Notes: generated from the letters alone by a model not told the origin. Shown: positions 1 through 9,062, numbered from the stretch's first letter. The stretch is 64,000 nucleotides of DNA from DATAGF01 sp963813355 (GCA_963813355.1 CAWEYS010000022.1:62001-126000); one strand, 5' to 3'. Numbers and translations: made by a program.

Positions 1-8
1 GGAGGCCG

Positions 9-524
9 ATGACGGGCGATGCGGCGGCCCAGACCGAGCCCCGGCTCCGGCCCCCGGCGGAGTCGCTCGATCCGCGCGTGAGGCGGCTGTGGGCGCTCCA
101 CGGGCTGATCGCGACCGGGTTCGTCGCCGCCCTGGGCATCGCCGCGATCGTGATCTGGTCGCTGGCCGGCGACCCGCCGGCGGCCGCCCTGGCGGGGGGG
201 CTCGCCGGCCTCGTGGCGCTGGGCATCGCGGCGTCCCTGATCGGCCCGGGGATCGCGTACCGCTTCCTGCGCTTCGAGGTGACGCCGCTCGGGCTCTACG
301 TGCAGCGCGGCTGGATCACACGGTCGTGGACCATCGTGCCGCACAGCCGCATCCAGGCGGTCGAGACCTCGTCGGGGCCGCTGGAGCGGTCGCTCGGGCT
401 CGCCACCGTGGAGGTGCGGACGGCCTCGGCCGCCGCGGCGCGCATCCCGGGCCTCGACGAGGGGCGCATCGCGCGGCTGCGGGAGGACCTGGCGGCGTTG
501 GCCGGCGAGGGCGAGGCGACCTGA
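9..524 (+). CDS. bPH2 (DUF304, YdbS-like) membrane protein
   Basis: This 171-residue membrane protein has two hydrophobic segments (about residues 33-80) followed by one bacterial PH-like domain (bPH2/DUF304) with the typical run RFEVTPLGLYVQRGW and the later element IQAVETSSGPLERSLGLATVEVRT. A GGAGG box lies just before the ATG. The next gene begins at its stop codon, so the two are co-transcribed. Paired YdbS/YdbT-type proteins are common in Gram-positive bacteria; their biochemical role is not settled. Upstream control is outside the window. Confidence 0.85.
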   Translation: MTGDAAAQTEPRLRPPAESLDPRVRRLWALHGLIATGFVAALGIAAIVIWSLAGDPPAAALAGGLAGLVALGIAASLIGPGIAYRFLRFEVTPLGLYVQRGWITRSWTIVPHSRIQAVETSSGPLERSLGLATVEVRTASAAAARIPGLDEGRIARLREDLAALAGEGEAT

Positions 525-1987
525 GCGGCGCGGTCGTCGCCGGGCGGCTCCACCCGTTGGCGATCGCCGTCTACGGCTGGCGGGCGGTCCGCGTCGTCGG
601 CGTGATCGGCATCATCAGCCTCGCCACCGGCCGCTCGCCGCTGGTCGTGGGCCTGGTGATGCTGGCGGCCGTCGCGCTCGCGGCCCCGTTCGCCGTCCTG
701 GCCTGGCGCCGCTTCACCTACCGCGTCGCCGACGGCCGCCTGGAGGTGCGCTCCGGCGTGCTCACGCGCGCCCTGCGCACCATCCCGCTCGACCGGGTGC
801 GCGGCGTCAACATCAGCGCCCCCCTGCTCCACCGGCTGGCGGGGCTGGTGGAGGTGCGCGTGGACGACGCCGCCGGAGGGGCGTCCGCCTCCGGCCTGCG
901 GCTGGCGGCCGTGCGCCGCGACGACGCGGAGGCGCTGCGCGAGGCGGTGCTGTCCCGGCGCACGGCGGCCCCGGGGGCCGCCGCCGCCGAGGCGGAGGGG
1001 CGCGTCCTGGCGGGGGTTCCGCTGGGGACCCTCGCGGTCGCGGGCGCCACCAGCGGCCGCTACCTGCTCGTGCCCGTGGCGGCCCTGGCCGCGGCGCTGA
1101 ACGCCATCCGCGACGCCAACATCGGCTGGGTGGACGACCTGGCCGGCCGCGGCGTGGACCTCGTGCCGACCCACCCCGCCGGCATCGCCCTGCTGATCGT
1201 CGCGGCCATCGTGCTGGCGGCCGGGGCGGCGGCGCTCGGCAGCATGATCGTCAACGGCGGCTTCCGCCTCACCGAGCGGCCCCGCCGGCTCGTGGCCGAG
1301 CGCGGCCTGGTCGGTCGCCGCAGCGTGACCATCGACCGCTCGCGCGTGCGGGCGCTCGAGGTGCGCGACTCCCTGCCCTGGCGCGCCCTCGACCTGGCCG
1401 CCCTGAGGGCCGTGGTGGGCGGAGTGCCCTCCGGGCAGGGCGACGCGCAGGGCCGCACGACCCTCCTGCCCGCCGGCCCGGCCGACGAGGTCTGGCGGCT
1501 CGCGCGCGAGATCGACCCGCACAGCCACGACGGCCTCGACCCGCACCCGCGCGCGGCGCTGCAGCGGCGGCTGGTGCGGGCGGCCGGCGCGCCGGCCGCC
1601 GGCGCCGTCTGCGCCGCGGTCCTCGGGCCCTGGCAGCTCGCCGTCGCGCTCGCGGCCGTCGCCGTCCTGATGGTGCCCGTGGGCCTCGACCGCTACCGCT
1701 CGCTCGGGAACCGCCTCGAGCGCGGTCGCCTGGGCCTGCGCGAGGGCAGCCTGTCGCGGCGCCACTCGCTGGTGGTCCCGGAGGGCGTCGTGGCCTACCG
1801 CGTCTCGCAGAGCCCGTTCCAGCGCCGCGCCGGCCTGTGCACGCTCACGGCCTTCCTCGGCCAGGGCGCCGGCGCGCGACGGGCGCTCGACGTCGCGTCG
1901 TCGCGCGCCGCCTCGCTGCTGGAGCGCCTCGAGCCGGAGCTCGTGCCCCCGCTGCTGGCCGGCGACACCCGCCCCGAGGAGCAATAG
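521..1987 (+). CDS. Multi-domain bPH2 (DUF304, YdbT-like) membrane protein
   Basis: About 488 residues with several hydrophobic segments and three bPH2 modules, seen as repeated blocks of the type RFTYRVADGRLEVRSGVLTR, FRLTERPRRLVAERGLVGRR and LERGRLGLREGSLSRRHS, each followed by a basic 'IPLDRVRGV'-like strand. It is the partner of the preceding one-domain protein. No ATG or GTG fits the start. A CTG at 521 overlaps the upstream TGA and is preceded by a GGCGAGG-like box. A TTG at 557 is the alternative, so the start is uncertain although the reading frame is clear. Confidence 0.8.
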   Translation: MSGAVVAGRLHPLAIAVYGWRAVRVVGVIGIISLATGRSPLVVGLVMLAAVALAAPFAVLAWRRFTYRVADGRLEVRSGVLTRALRTIPLDRVRGVNISAPLLHRLAGLVEVRVDDAAGGASASGLRLAAVRRDDAEALREAVLSRRTAAPGAAAAEAEGRVLAGVPLGTLAVAGATSGRYLLVPVAALAAALNAIRDANIGWVDDLAGRGVDLVPTHPAGIALLIVAAIVLAAGAAALGSMIVNGGFRLTERPRRLVAERGLVGRRSVTIDRSRVRALEVRDSLPWRALDLAALRAVVGGVPSGQGDAQGRTTLLPAGPADEVWRLAREIDPHSHDGLDPHPRAALQRRLVRAAGAPAAGAVCAAVLGPWQLAVALAAVAVLMVPVGLDRYRSLGNRLERGRLGLREGSLSRRHSLVVPEGVVAYRVSQSPFQRRAGLCTLTAFLGQGAGARRALDVASSRAASLLERLEPELVPPLLAGDTRPEEQ

Positions 1988-2082
1988 CGGGACCCTCACC
2001 CTGTACAGCGGGCCAAGGAACGCGCCGCCGTCGCCGTCGAGACTCATCCCCACGAGCGGAGTGGAGTGCACTGCCTACCGGG

Positions 2083-2850
2083 TCAGCTCCGTTCGTCGCG
2101 GCGAGCGGCTTGGATCGGAGAGTGGCCCCCTTCTTTCCGGTCCACGCCCTCCCGCCGACCACCGAGACGGTCCCGCGCGGCGGCCACCAGGCCGGCGATG
2201 ACACGGCTGTCCGGATCGGCCTCGGGGTGCCACTGCACGCCGAGCGCCCAGCCGGGCCCGTCGCCCTCGATCGCCTCGGGCACCTCGTCCTCCTCGGCCC
2301 GGCCGGTGACGCGCAGCCCGTCGCCGAGGCGCGCGACGCCCTGATGGTGGTGTGAGTACACGACGTGCGGGCTCTCGCCGGCGCTCTCCCGCGCCCGCGA
2401 GCCCTCGTCGAGGTCCACGCGGTGCTCGTTGCCGGGGAAGCTCCCGAGGACGCGGCGGTGGCGCTCGTCGCCGAGCTCGTCGGGCAGGTGCTGGCGCAGT
2501 GTGCCGCCGGCCGCCACGTTGATGAGCTGCATCCCGCGGCAGACGCCGAGCAGGGGCAGCCCGCGGTCGAGGGCCTCGCGGGCGAGGGCGATCTCGACCC
2601 CGTCGCGCAGGAGGGCCTCGGGCTCGGCGAGGGCGTGGGCCTCGGCGCCGTAGCGGCCCGCGCCGACGTCCGGGCCGCCGATCAGCATGAGGCCGTCGAG
2701 GCGGTCGAGGAGCCGGCCCGGCGCCTCGATCAGCGCGGGGTCCGGAGGGAGCAGCACCGCCAGCCCGCCGGCCCGCTGGACGGCCTCGACGTAGTTCATC
2801 GGCACGAGGGCCGCCGGGAGGTCCCAGACCGACCAGCGCGCCTGGTCCAT
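2083..2850 (-). CDS. Class-I glutamine amidotransferase-like hydrolase (peptidase C26, PuuD-like)
   Basis: A gamma-glutamyl-gamma-aminobutyrate hydrolase-family protein of 255 residues. The nucleophile elbow is GVCRGMQLIN (Cys about residue 104), with an oxyanion region LIGGPDVG and the His-Glu pair in GVQWHPE. The family cleaves gamma-glutamyl amides, for example in polyamine breakdown; the substrate here is not visible. The family's usual first strand (PVIGIC) is encoded in frame upstream of the annotated ATG, but that stretch up to the previous stop contains no ATG, GTG or TTG. Either an unusual start or a small sequence error shortens the N-terminus. Confidence 0.88.
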   Translation of the reverse strand: MDQARWSVWDLPAALVPMNYVEAVQRAGGLAVLLPPDPALIEAPGRLLDRLDGLMLIGGPDVGAGRYGAEAHALAEPEALLRDGVEIALAREALDRGLPLLGVCRGMQLINVAAGGTLRQHLPDELGDERHRRVLGSFPGNEHRVDLDEGSRARESAGESPHVVYSHHHQGVARLGDGLRVTGRAEEDEVPEAIEGDGPGWALGVQWHPEADPDSRVIAGLVAAARDRLGGRREGVDRKEGGHSPIQAARRDERS

Positions 2851-2932
2851 GACGGCGCAGATGCCGATGACGGGGCTGTCGTGATGCGAGCCGATGGCCC
2901 GGAGGGTACGCGAGAGCTAGTGTTACGAGCCC

Positions 2933-3076
2933 ATGATGGCCCTCGCCTACACCCTCGTCGGCATCCTCCTCGTCGGCGGGCTCCTGCTGGGAGTCGCCAT
3001 CCTGGTGGGCCTGTGGTACGGCGTCTCGGGGTCGCGGCCGGAGCTGCTCGAGAAGAAGCGCCGCGGCGGGCGCTGA
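2933..3076 (+). CDS. Small single-pass membrane protein (47 aa)
   Basis: A 47-codon frame starts with two ATGs and encodes one long hydrophobic segment (residues 5-30, LVGILLVGGLLLGVAILVGL) followed by a short basic tail (EKKRRGGR). The hydrophobic-then-positive pattern predicts an inner-membrane protein with a cytoplasmic C-terminus. It sits alone between a divergent amidotransferase and the HNH gene. No family is recognised. Coding is supported by its G+C-biased third positions. Confidence 0.55.
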   Translation: MMALAYTLVGILLVGGLLLGVAILVGLWYGVSGSRPELLEKKRRGGR

Positions 3077-3109
3077 TCCCGTCCGGGACGGCGGCTAGCG
3101 TGGGGCGCC

Positions 3110-3622
3110 GTGCTGCGCGAGGACCCGAGCGCCCGCTTCGAGCCCGGTCTGCTGCGCTGCCGCTTCGTGAGCGGTCGGCGTGACTTCCGGCCGCTGTCGC
3201 GGATGACCTACCGCGCGATCCTTCGCGACCAGCGCGACGCGCCCGTCCCGGTGGCCGCCGACGAGCGCCGCACCTGGTGGATGTTCCGCGACCGCGTGTT
3301 CTGGGAGGACGACGGGCTGCAGGCCGACGAGGTCATGGCGCTGGCGCTCGAGCGGGAGCGCCGGCGCCGCCGGCGCATCGACCGCGCCCTGGATGCGATG
3401 AGCGCCGAGGGGGTGGCCGGCGGCCCGCGGCGCGAGCCGATCCCCGAGGACGTGCGCCGCCAGGTCTTCCGCCGCGACGGCGGCCGCTGCGTCGCCTGCG
3501 GCGGCGACGAGCTGCTGCAGTACGACCACGTCATCCCCGTCGCCCTCGGCGGGTCCTCGACGCCCGAGAACCTGCAGCTCCTCTGCGCGCCCTGCAACCG
3601 CGAGAAGGGCGCGGGCCTGTGA
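3110..3622 (+). CDS. HNH endonuclease-family protein
   Basis: A 170-residue protein with a C-terminal HNH nuclease fold: C-x2-C (CVACGG), the DHVIPVALGGSSTPENLQ core and the second zinc knuckle LLCAPCNREKG. The N-terminal half (DFRPLSRMTYRAILRDQRDAP) is not assigned. The GTG start at 3110 is the only one giving this N-terminus. Its stop overlaps the GTG of the next gene (GTGA). There is no restriction methylase or phage gene nearby, so the role is open. Confidence 0.85.
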   Translation: MLREDPSARFEPGLLRCRFVSGRRDFRPLSRMTYRAILRDQRDAPVPVAADERRTWWMFRDRVFWEDDGLQADEVMALALERERRRRRRIDRALDAMSAEGVAGGPRREPIPEDVRRQVFRRDGGRCVACGGDELLQYDHVIPVALGGSSTPENLQLLCAPCNREKGAGL

Positions 3623-4295
3623 GCGGGCGGGCCGAGGCCGGGCTGGACGCGCCCCTGGCCCTGGCGTGGATGCGCGAGCACGGCGAGATCCTGCGGGGCT
3701 TCCTCGCCGAGGAGGACGACGGCGACGACGCCCCGGCGGGCGACCCGGCGATCCGCGCGCATCTGCGCTTCGCCGCGGCGGCGATCGAGGCGACCGCCGC
3801 GCCGGACCTCGCCGGCGAGCTGGCGGGCCTGGCCGATGGCCTCCCCGAGTGGTTCGAGGAGCACCGCGACCTCTACGACCACCACCTCGACACGGGCGAG
3901 GGGGCGATCGCCCTCGAGGAGCACCTCCAGTTCGGAGCCCAGCCCGGGACCGACCCCTCGCTCGACGCGGGGCTGCACCGGCGCCTGCGGATCTGGGGCT
4001 GGCTGCGGCTGACGGCCCTGGCCGTCGAGGCCCGCCTCGGGCCGCCCGCCGACGGCCTCGCCGCCGAGGCGCTGGCCTGGATCGGCGACCGCCAGCGCGA
4101 CCTCTCGCGCCTGATCCTCGCGCTCGACCGCGAGGCCAAGGCGCGCGCGGCCCGTGCCGCCGGGTCCGCGGGGGCGCGACCGACCTGGCGCTGCAGGACG
4201 AGATCGGCCAGGCCGCGACGGTCCAGGCGAACGTCAGGATGCTGGTGGAGGCGCTCGCCGCGACCGTTCCCGGCGGGCCGCCAGCTCCGCGTTGA
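3619..4295 (+). CDS. Hypothetical helical protein, frameshifted near 4180
   Basis: Translation starts at a GTG overlapping the HNH gene's stop. The protein is acidic and helical, with tryptophans in LALAWMREHGEIL, LPEWFEEHRDLYDHHLD and LRIWGWLRLTALAVEARLG. No family was recognised. The first frame runs on with no stop for over 2 kb, but around 4165-4190 the plausible sequence moves by one base to ATDLALQDEIGQ and ends at 4295. I read this as one gene with a 1-base indel. Its 3' end overlaps the convergent YihY gene by about 60 bp. Confidence 0.55.
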
Positions 4296-5130
4296 GCACG
4301 GCGCCGCCTATGATCAGGCGGGCCATGATGAAGAGCCACAGCAGGATCACGAGCGCCGCCCCGATCGCGCCGTAGACCGAGGTCGCGCGGTCGGCGCTAC
4401 CCGCCAGGTAGTACGCCGTGAAGAGGTGCAGGCCCTGGACGCCCACGGCCACCAGGACCGCGCCCGGCACGAGCGCCCGCCGGGGCACGTCGCGGTGGGG
4501 GAGGACCTCCGACAAGCGCAGCGCGATCACGAAGTAGAGCACCCAGAGCCCCGCCACCGTGACGAGCCCGCCGACGAGGCCCGACCGTTCGCGCAGGTAC
4601 GTCGCGAACGCGGTTGCCGCCAGCGCCAGCACGACCACAACGAAGAGCCACGCCGACCCCGCCGCCGGGCGGGCGGCGCGCTCGGGCCGGACCCCCCACG
4701 CGGCGGCGTGGGCGATCCGAAGCGACCGGACGGCTCCCAGCCCCGCGTAGGCGGTCCCGAAGAGCCCGATGATCAGGGCGATCCACCAGCCCCTCTGCTC
4801 GGCGGCGTCGTGCATCAGGTCAGCGAGGGTGCCCTGGAGCCCCAGGTCGTCGGAGAGCTCGTCCGGCGTCTCGCCCACCGCCGCCGTGACGGCGCCGAGG
4901 AGGCCCACGAAGAGGAGGGTGAACGGGAGCAGCCAGAGGAAGAAGCGGTAGGCGAGCGCCCCCGAGAGCAGCCCGCCCAGGTGCCGGCGGTCGCGCTCGT
5001 AGACGTCGAAGCCCAGGGCGACCAGCGGCGAGCGCTCGCGCGCGTCCTCGGCGTACTCGCGGGCGCGCTCGGACTCCAGCCGCGCCCGCTCCACGGCCTC
5101 GCTCAGCCGTCCCCTGCGCTCCTCGCTCAC
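4234..5130 (-). CDS. YihY/BrkB (UPF0761) family membrane protein
   Basis: A 298-residue integral membrane protein with about six transmembrane segments and the family signatures AYRFFLWLLPFTLLFVGLLG and YGAIGAALVILLWLFIMARLIIGGAVLNAEL. The N-terminus is charged and cytoplasmic. Members were once called RNase BN by mistake; their transport substrate is unknown. It lies downstream of the LPG-synthase-like gene with a 24-bp gap on the same strand, so co-transcription is likely. A second YihY protein is encoded at 45.2 kb. Confidence 0.88.
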   Translation of the reverse strand: MSEERRGRLSEAVERARLESERAREYAEDARERSPLVALGFDVYERDRRHLGGLLSGALAYRFFLWLLPFTLLFVGLLGAVTAAVGETPDELSDDLGLQGTLADLMHDAAEQRGWWIALIIGLFGTAYAGLGAVRSLRIAHAAAWGVRPERAARPAAGSAWLFVVVVLALAATAFATYLRERSGLVGGLVTVAGLWVLYFVIALRLSEVLPHRDVPRRALVPGAVLVAVGVQGLHLFTAYYLAGSADRATSVYGAIGAALVILLWLFIMARLIIGGAVLNAELAARRERSRRAPPPAS

Positions 5131-5154
5131 CCCGCCATCGTCGCACTGCCCTCG

Positions 5155-6291
5155 TCAGTGCGGTGGCTCGCGGTCGGCGATCACCGCGCCGACCGCGGCG
5201 GCGCCGGCCGGCTCGGGCGGCGGGTGGACGCGCCACGAGCGGCGGAAGCGCCAGATCAGCAGCGCGACCGCGCCGAGCAGGATCGGGCCGATGTAGGTGA
5301 GGCCGCGGAAGAGGAAGACGCCCGCGACGATCTGCGACTCGTACGCCCCGTCGGTGGCGGCCAGCAGCGCCGAGACGTAGAGCGCCTCGGTCACGCCCAC
5401 GCCGCCGGGGGTGAAGTTCACGATCGTGAGCAGGCGGACCACGGTGTAGACGACGGCGATCGCGCCGAAGCCCAGCGCGTCGCGGGGGAGGCCGGTCGCC
5501 CGCAGAGACAGCCCGAAGATCACGCCGGTCGTCACGTAGGTGCCGATGACCGCGAACGTCACCTTGGTGCCGAGCGTCTTCCAGCTTGTGCGAAGGTCGT
5601 CGCGGAAGCCCACGGCCGCCTCCCCGAAGTCCCGGTCGGTCGGGTCGCGCTTGGCCACGGCGGCGGCCCACCGCGCCGCCCGGCCGGCCAGGACCCCGGC
5701 GCGGCGGGCGAAGCTCTCGCTGCGCACGATGCGGACCACCACCCACACCGCGATGACGCAGACGACCAGGGCCACGGCGGCCAGCGCGAAGACCGCCCAC
5801 GGCACGTCGTTGTCGATCGCCACCAGCACCACGGCGACCGCCGGCATGGCGAGCACCGTGAAGTTGGTGAGGCTGCTGGTGAACAGCCAGCTGCGCGCGA
5901 AGTCCTCGGTGTAGAAGCCCCAGGAGCGCAGCACCGCGAGCCGCGTGGCCGTGCCCGACGGGCCGGGGATGACGTTGGAGGCCGCCGCGGCGCTCTCGAC
6001 CGCCACCATCGCCCGCCCCAGCCCCAGCCCCGGGACGGTGGCCGCCAGCTGGGCCCCGATCAGCACCTGGGACAGCAGCGTCAGGGCCACGAGCAGGATC
6101 GCGTCGGTCAGGGAGACGTTCTCGAGCGCCTCGACGACAGCCGAGAGCTCGCCGACGTTGCTCAGCAGCAGCCAGATGATGAGGCCCACCAGGGCGAGCG
6201 TCAGCACCCCGCGCGCGATCAGGTCCCGCGGCCTGCTCCTGCGCGCGCCGACCTCGTCGGTCGTCTGGACCGGGGCGTCCGCGTCGCTCAC
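5155..6291 (-). CDS. Lysylphosphatidylglycerol synthase TM-region-like protein (UPF0104)
   Basis: About 378 residues with roughly eight transmembrane segments, including LTLALVGLIIWLLLSNVGE, VESAAAASNVIPGPSGTATR and FTPGGVGVTEALYVSALLA, typical of the MprF/LPG-synthase flippase-like domain. There is no C-terminal aminoacyl-transferase domain, so it is the stand-alone membrane form. The GTG start overlaps the TGA of the upstream formylglycine-enzyme gene (GTGA), which fixes the start and indicates translational coupling. Confidence 0.87.
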   Translation of the reverse strand: MSDADAPVQTTDEVGARRSRPRDLIARGVLTLALVGLIIWLLLSNVGELSAVVEALENVSLTDAILLVALTLLSQVLIGAQLAATVPGLGLGRAMVAVESAAAASNVIPGPSGTATRLAVLRSWGFYTEDFARSWLFTSSLTNFTVLAMPAVAVVLVAIDNDVPWAVFALAAVALVVCVIAVWVVVRIVRSESFARRAGVLAGRAARWAAAVAKRDPTDRDFGEAAVGFRDDLRTSWKTLGTKVTFAVIGTYVTTGVIFGLSLRATGLPRDALGFGAIAVVYTVVRLLTIVNFTPGGVGVTEALYVSALLAATDGAYESQIVAGVFLFRGLTYIGPILLGAVALLIWRFRRSWRVHPPPEPAGAAAVGAVIADREPPH

Positions 6292-7217
6292 GCCGGGCGC
6301 ACGACGCAGCGGAAGCCGATGTGGGTCGCGGAGGTCTCGATCGTCTCGGACTGACGGGCCGCCGGCCGGTAGCGGAGGCAGTAGTTGGGCGCGCAGAGGT
6401 GGGAGCCGCCCTTGATGACCCGTCGGGGGTGGGTCTCGCCGGGAACGACGCTCGCGGCCGCGTCCGTGACCCGCGGGTTCGACGGGGCGCAGCACGGGCG
6501 CTGGGAGCGGGAGGGCATCGCGAAGTAGTCGCTCGTCCACTCCCACACGTTCCCGGTCACGTCGCTCAGGCCGTAGCCGTTGGCGGGGAAGCTGCCGACC
6601 GGCGACGTGCCGGCGAACCCGTCCTCCAGGAGGTTCTCCCAGGGGAACTGCCCCTGCCAGGTGTTGGCCATCGTCCGCCCCTCCGGCGCGTACTCGTCGC
6701 CCCAGGCGAAGACCGCCCCCTCCAGGCCGCCGCGGGCCGCCCGCTCCCACTCCGCCTCGGTGGGCAGGTCCGCCCCGGCCCAGGCGGCGTAGGCGGCCGC
6801 GTCGCCGTGGGAGACCTGGGTGACGGGGTGGTCCTCGCGGCCGTCGACCGAGCTCCCCGGACCCTCGGGCGCCCGCCAGGTCGCGCCCGGCACCCACTCC
6901 CACCAGTTGCGGACGTCGCGCAGGTCGACCGGGCCCTCGCTGGCGCGGAACACCAGGGAGCCCGGCACGAGCAGCGCCGGGTCGGCGCCGGGGTAGTCGG
7001 CCGGGTCGGGGGCGATCTCGGCCTCGGTCACGTGGCCGGTGGCCGCGACGAAGCCGGCGAAGTCGGCGACGGTCACCGGGCCCTCGTCCACCCAGAGGCC
7101 GTCGACCGCGACGCGCCGGACCGGCCCCTCCTCGGGGTAGAAGCGGTCGGAGCCCATGAGGAACTCGCCGCCGGGCACCCAGGCCATGCCCGGGCGCGGA
7201 GGGGGCCCCGCCGCCAC
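6288..7217 (-). CDS. Formylglycine-generating enzyme (SUMF1/FGE family)
   Basis: A 309-residue SUMF1-fold protein starting MAWVPGGEFLMGSDRFYPEE. It keeps the motifs of true FGE: DLPTEAEWERAARGG, VTGNVWEWTSDY and, near residues 270-280, GGSHLCAPNYCLRYRPAARQ, which carries the two copper-binding active-site cysteines, then THIGFRC. FGE oxidises a cysteine in CxPxR of sulfatases to formylglycine. No sulfatase is seen within the window. It lies 4 bp after the DUF1269 gene and overlaps the membrane-protein gene downstream, forming a minus-strand operon. Confidence 0.93.
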   Translation of the reverse strand: MAAGPPPRPGMAWVPGGEFLMGSDRFYPEEGPVRRVAVDGLWVDEGPVTVADFAGFVAATGHVTEAEIAPDPADYPGADPALLVPGSLVFRASEGPVDLRDVRNWWEWVPGATWRAPEGPGSSVDGREDHPVTQVSHGDAAAYAAWAGADLPTEAEWERAARGGLEGAVFAWGDEYAPEGRTMANTWQGQFPWENLLEDGFAGTSPVGSFPANGYGLSDVTGNVWEWTSDYFAMPSRSQRPCCAPSNPRVTDAAASVVPGETHPRRVIKGGSHLCAPNYCLRYRPAARQSETIETSATHIGFRCVVRPA

Positions 7218-7221
7218 GCCG

Positions 7222-7713
7222 CTAGGCCGCCTCGGAGAACGCCTCGCGCAGCCGCGCCTCGTCCTCCTCGGTGAGGTTGGTGTGGATGAGCTCCGCCTCG
7301 GTTCCCTTCAGCGCCGCGCGCACCCTGTCGAGCACGGCGTCGGAGGTCATGACGAAGAGCGCGGAGGTGCCCGGCGTCACCTTCTCGCGCACCTCCTTGA
7401 TGAAGCCGTCGTCGATGCCGACGTCCGTGAGCGCCCCGGTCAGGGCCCCCGTGGCCGCCCCGATGGCGGCGCCGAGCAGCGGGACCAGGAAGATGAGCCC
7501 GAACAGCAGCCCCCAGAAGGCCCCGCCGAGCGCACCGGCGCCGGCGAGGCTGTGGAGCTGCCGCGTCCTGGGCTTCCCGCGGTCCGCCGGCCAGGTGACG
7601 ATGGCCGCGTCGTGGATGCTCACGAGCTCCTCGCCCTGCAGCCGCTCGAGGGTCGCGAGCGTCCGCTCGGCCCCCTCGGCGGTGGGGAACCTCCAGACCG
7701 TGAACGTCGCCAT
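7222..7713 (-). CDS. DUF1269 membrane-associated protein
   Basis: A 163-residue protein. Its N-terminal ferredoxin-like part (MATFTVWRFPTAEGAERTL...) is followed by a glycine-rich hydrophobic hairpin (GAGALGGAFWGLLFGLIFLV with LLGAAIGAATGALTGALTDV) and a C-terminal region in which SALFVMTSDAVLDRV precedes an acidic tail. This matches DUF1269. The biochemical role is unknown. The gene heads the minus-strand cluster DUF1269, FGE, LPG-synthase-like protein, YihY. An AGGAGTGG box precedes the ATG. Confidence 0.85.
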   Translation of the reverse strand: MATFTVWRFPTAEGAERTLATLERLQGEELVSIHDAAIVTWPADRGKPRTRQLHSLAGAGALGGAFWGLLFGLIFLVPLLGAAIGAATGALTGALTDVGIDDGFIKEVREKVTPGTSALFVMTSDAVLDRVRAALKGTEAELIHTNLTEEDEARLREAFSEAA

Positions 7714-8076
7714 CCACTCCTCCCGGGAGCTCGGTGATCGGCGCCGGCGCCGTCGGGGCGCCGATACTAGCCAGCCGGGGAGCGGCCGCAGCCGTATGTA
7801 GATTCGCGGCGTGGGCGACTGTCATCGGCGCTCGAAGCTGATCGGGGACGCGATCTCGGGCTTCTCCTCCTCGCCCCCCGCCCGTGCGGCTCCCCGTCTT
7901 CGACGGCGCGGATGACGCCTACATCGACGTCGAGGCGCACCTCGCCGCGGCGATGGCCCGCGACTGATCCCGCCCGCGCGCGCCCCGGATCATCCCCTCG
8001 GGGCCATCCGGGGCGCCGAGCCGGGGAGTAGCCTCTGGCAGTCTCGTCAACCGCACCGACAAGGGGTGGCACCTCA
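7714..8076. other. Intergenic region, 363 bp
   Basis: This spacer separates the minus-strand DUF1269 cluster from a plus-strand membrane gene. I see no convincing gene. A 27-codon frame starting GTG at 7884 and ending at 7967 has a coding-like composition (DDAYIDVEAHLAAAMARD) and could be a gene remnant. The promoters of both flanking genes must lie here. Confidence 0.4.
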
Positions 8077-8486
8077 ATGAGCACCGTGTTGGGCAACCTG
8101 GCCCTGGACATCAGCTTCGGCGAGTTCCTGTGGTCGCTGGTGATCATCTTCTTCATGATCGTGTACTTCGTGATCCTCTTCCAGGTCGTCTTCGACCTGT
8201 TCCGGGATCACGAGCTGAGCGGCTGGGCGAAGGCCGGCTGGCTGCTCTTCATCATCGTGCTGCCCTTCCTGGGCCTGTTCGTGTACCTGATCGTGCGCGG
8301 CCAGGGCATGGCGGAGCGGTCGGCCAAGGATCAGGTCGCAGGCCCAGCAGGAGTTCGACCAGTACGTCCGCGAGACCGCCGGCGGGCGGCCCGACCCAGG
8401 AGATCGCGAACGCGAAGAAGCTCCTCGACGAGGGGACGATCTCCCAGGAGGAGTTCGACGCCATCAAGCGCAAGGCGCTGAGCTGA
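8077..8486 (+). CDS. PLDc_N/SHOCT-type small membrane protein, two frameshifts
   Basis: The N-terminal frame encodes two transmembrane segments (FLWSLVIIFFMIVYFVILFQ and AGWLLFIIVLPFLGLFVYLI) separated by FDLFRDHELSGWAKAG, as in PLDc_N proteins. The reading frame then changes twice, near 8337 and near 8385. The logical product continues through QAQQEFDQYVRETAGG and ends in a SHOCT domain, ANAKKLLDEGTISQEEFD, stopping at 8486. The order is standard for this family, so the two shifts look like base-call errors or recent damage. Confidence 0.75.
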
Positions 8487-8496
8487 GGCCGGCGCG

Positions 8497-8524
8497 CCGG
8501 GAGACGACCGCGGTCGTCTCCCGG
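8497..8524. terminator. Bidirectional hairpin terminator
   Basis: A perfect 14-bp inverted repeat without a loop (CCGGGAGACGACCG and its complement), extended by GGCCGGCG/CGCCGGCC-like flanks, lies between the convergent SHOCT gene and the DUF7144 gene. There is no U-tract, as usual in high-GC actinobacteria. Confidence 0.6.
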
Positions 8525-8534
8525 CCGGCGCCCG

Positions 8535-8952
8535 TCAGTCGGCGATCGCGCCCGGGCGGGTGATCGCCCAGATCACGAACACGTTCAGGGCGATGATGAG
8601 GATGGCCCAGAACGGGTAGTACGGGATGAAGAAGAAGTTGACGATCGCGCTCAGGCAGGCGAGGGCGATCGCCAGCGCCGCGGCCCAGAGCTTGCGGTAG
8701 AGGAGGCCGACTCCTCCCGCGGCGACGAGGATCCCGACGATCAGGTGGATCCATCCCCACCCGGTGACATCGACGTCATACGTGTAGTTGGGGGCGACGA
8801 CGAAGAACTCGTCGTTGACGATCGCGACGAGCCCCATGAGGGCCTGGTAGATGCCGATCAGGATCATGATCGACGCGGCGAAGACGATCCCCCCGATCGC
8901 CCAGCCCGACTCCGGGCCCTCGCGGCGGCTCGATCTCGTCGTACGTTGCCAT
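8535..8952 (-). CDS. DUF7144-type membrane protein, one frameshift
   Basis: The product has four transmembrane segments: IGGIVFAASIMILIGIYQAL, WIHLIVGILVAAGGVGLLYR, AALAIALACLSAIVNFFFIP and FWAILIIALNVFVIWAI. This is typical of the small actinobacterial DUF7144 proteins. The ATG at 8952 is well placed behind AAGGAG. Around 8925 (CCGCCGCGAGGG) the frame changes by one base before the first membrane segment. Function is unknown. Confidence 0.75.
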
Positions 8953-9062
8953 GCGGGACTCCTTCTGAAGCGTGGGGTCTGGTGCGTGCCCGTCCTTCGC
9001 GCGCGGCGGCCGTAACCCTGCTCTGAGAGGATCCGGCCGCCGCAATCGACGAGGGGGGAGCA

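Noticed and set aside
3277..6354. A 1025-codon open frame on the plus strand
   Set aside because: Most of it is the high-GC shadow of the YihY and UPF0104 genes on the other strand; only 3619-4190 belongs to a real gene.
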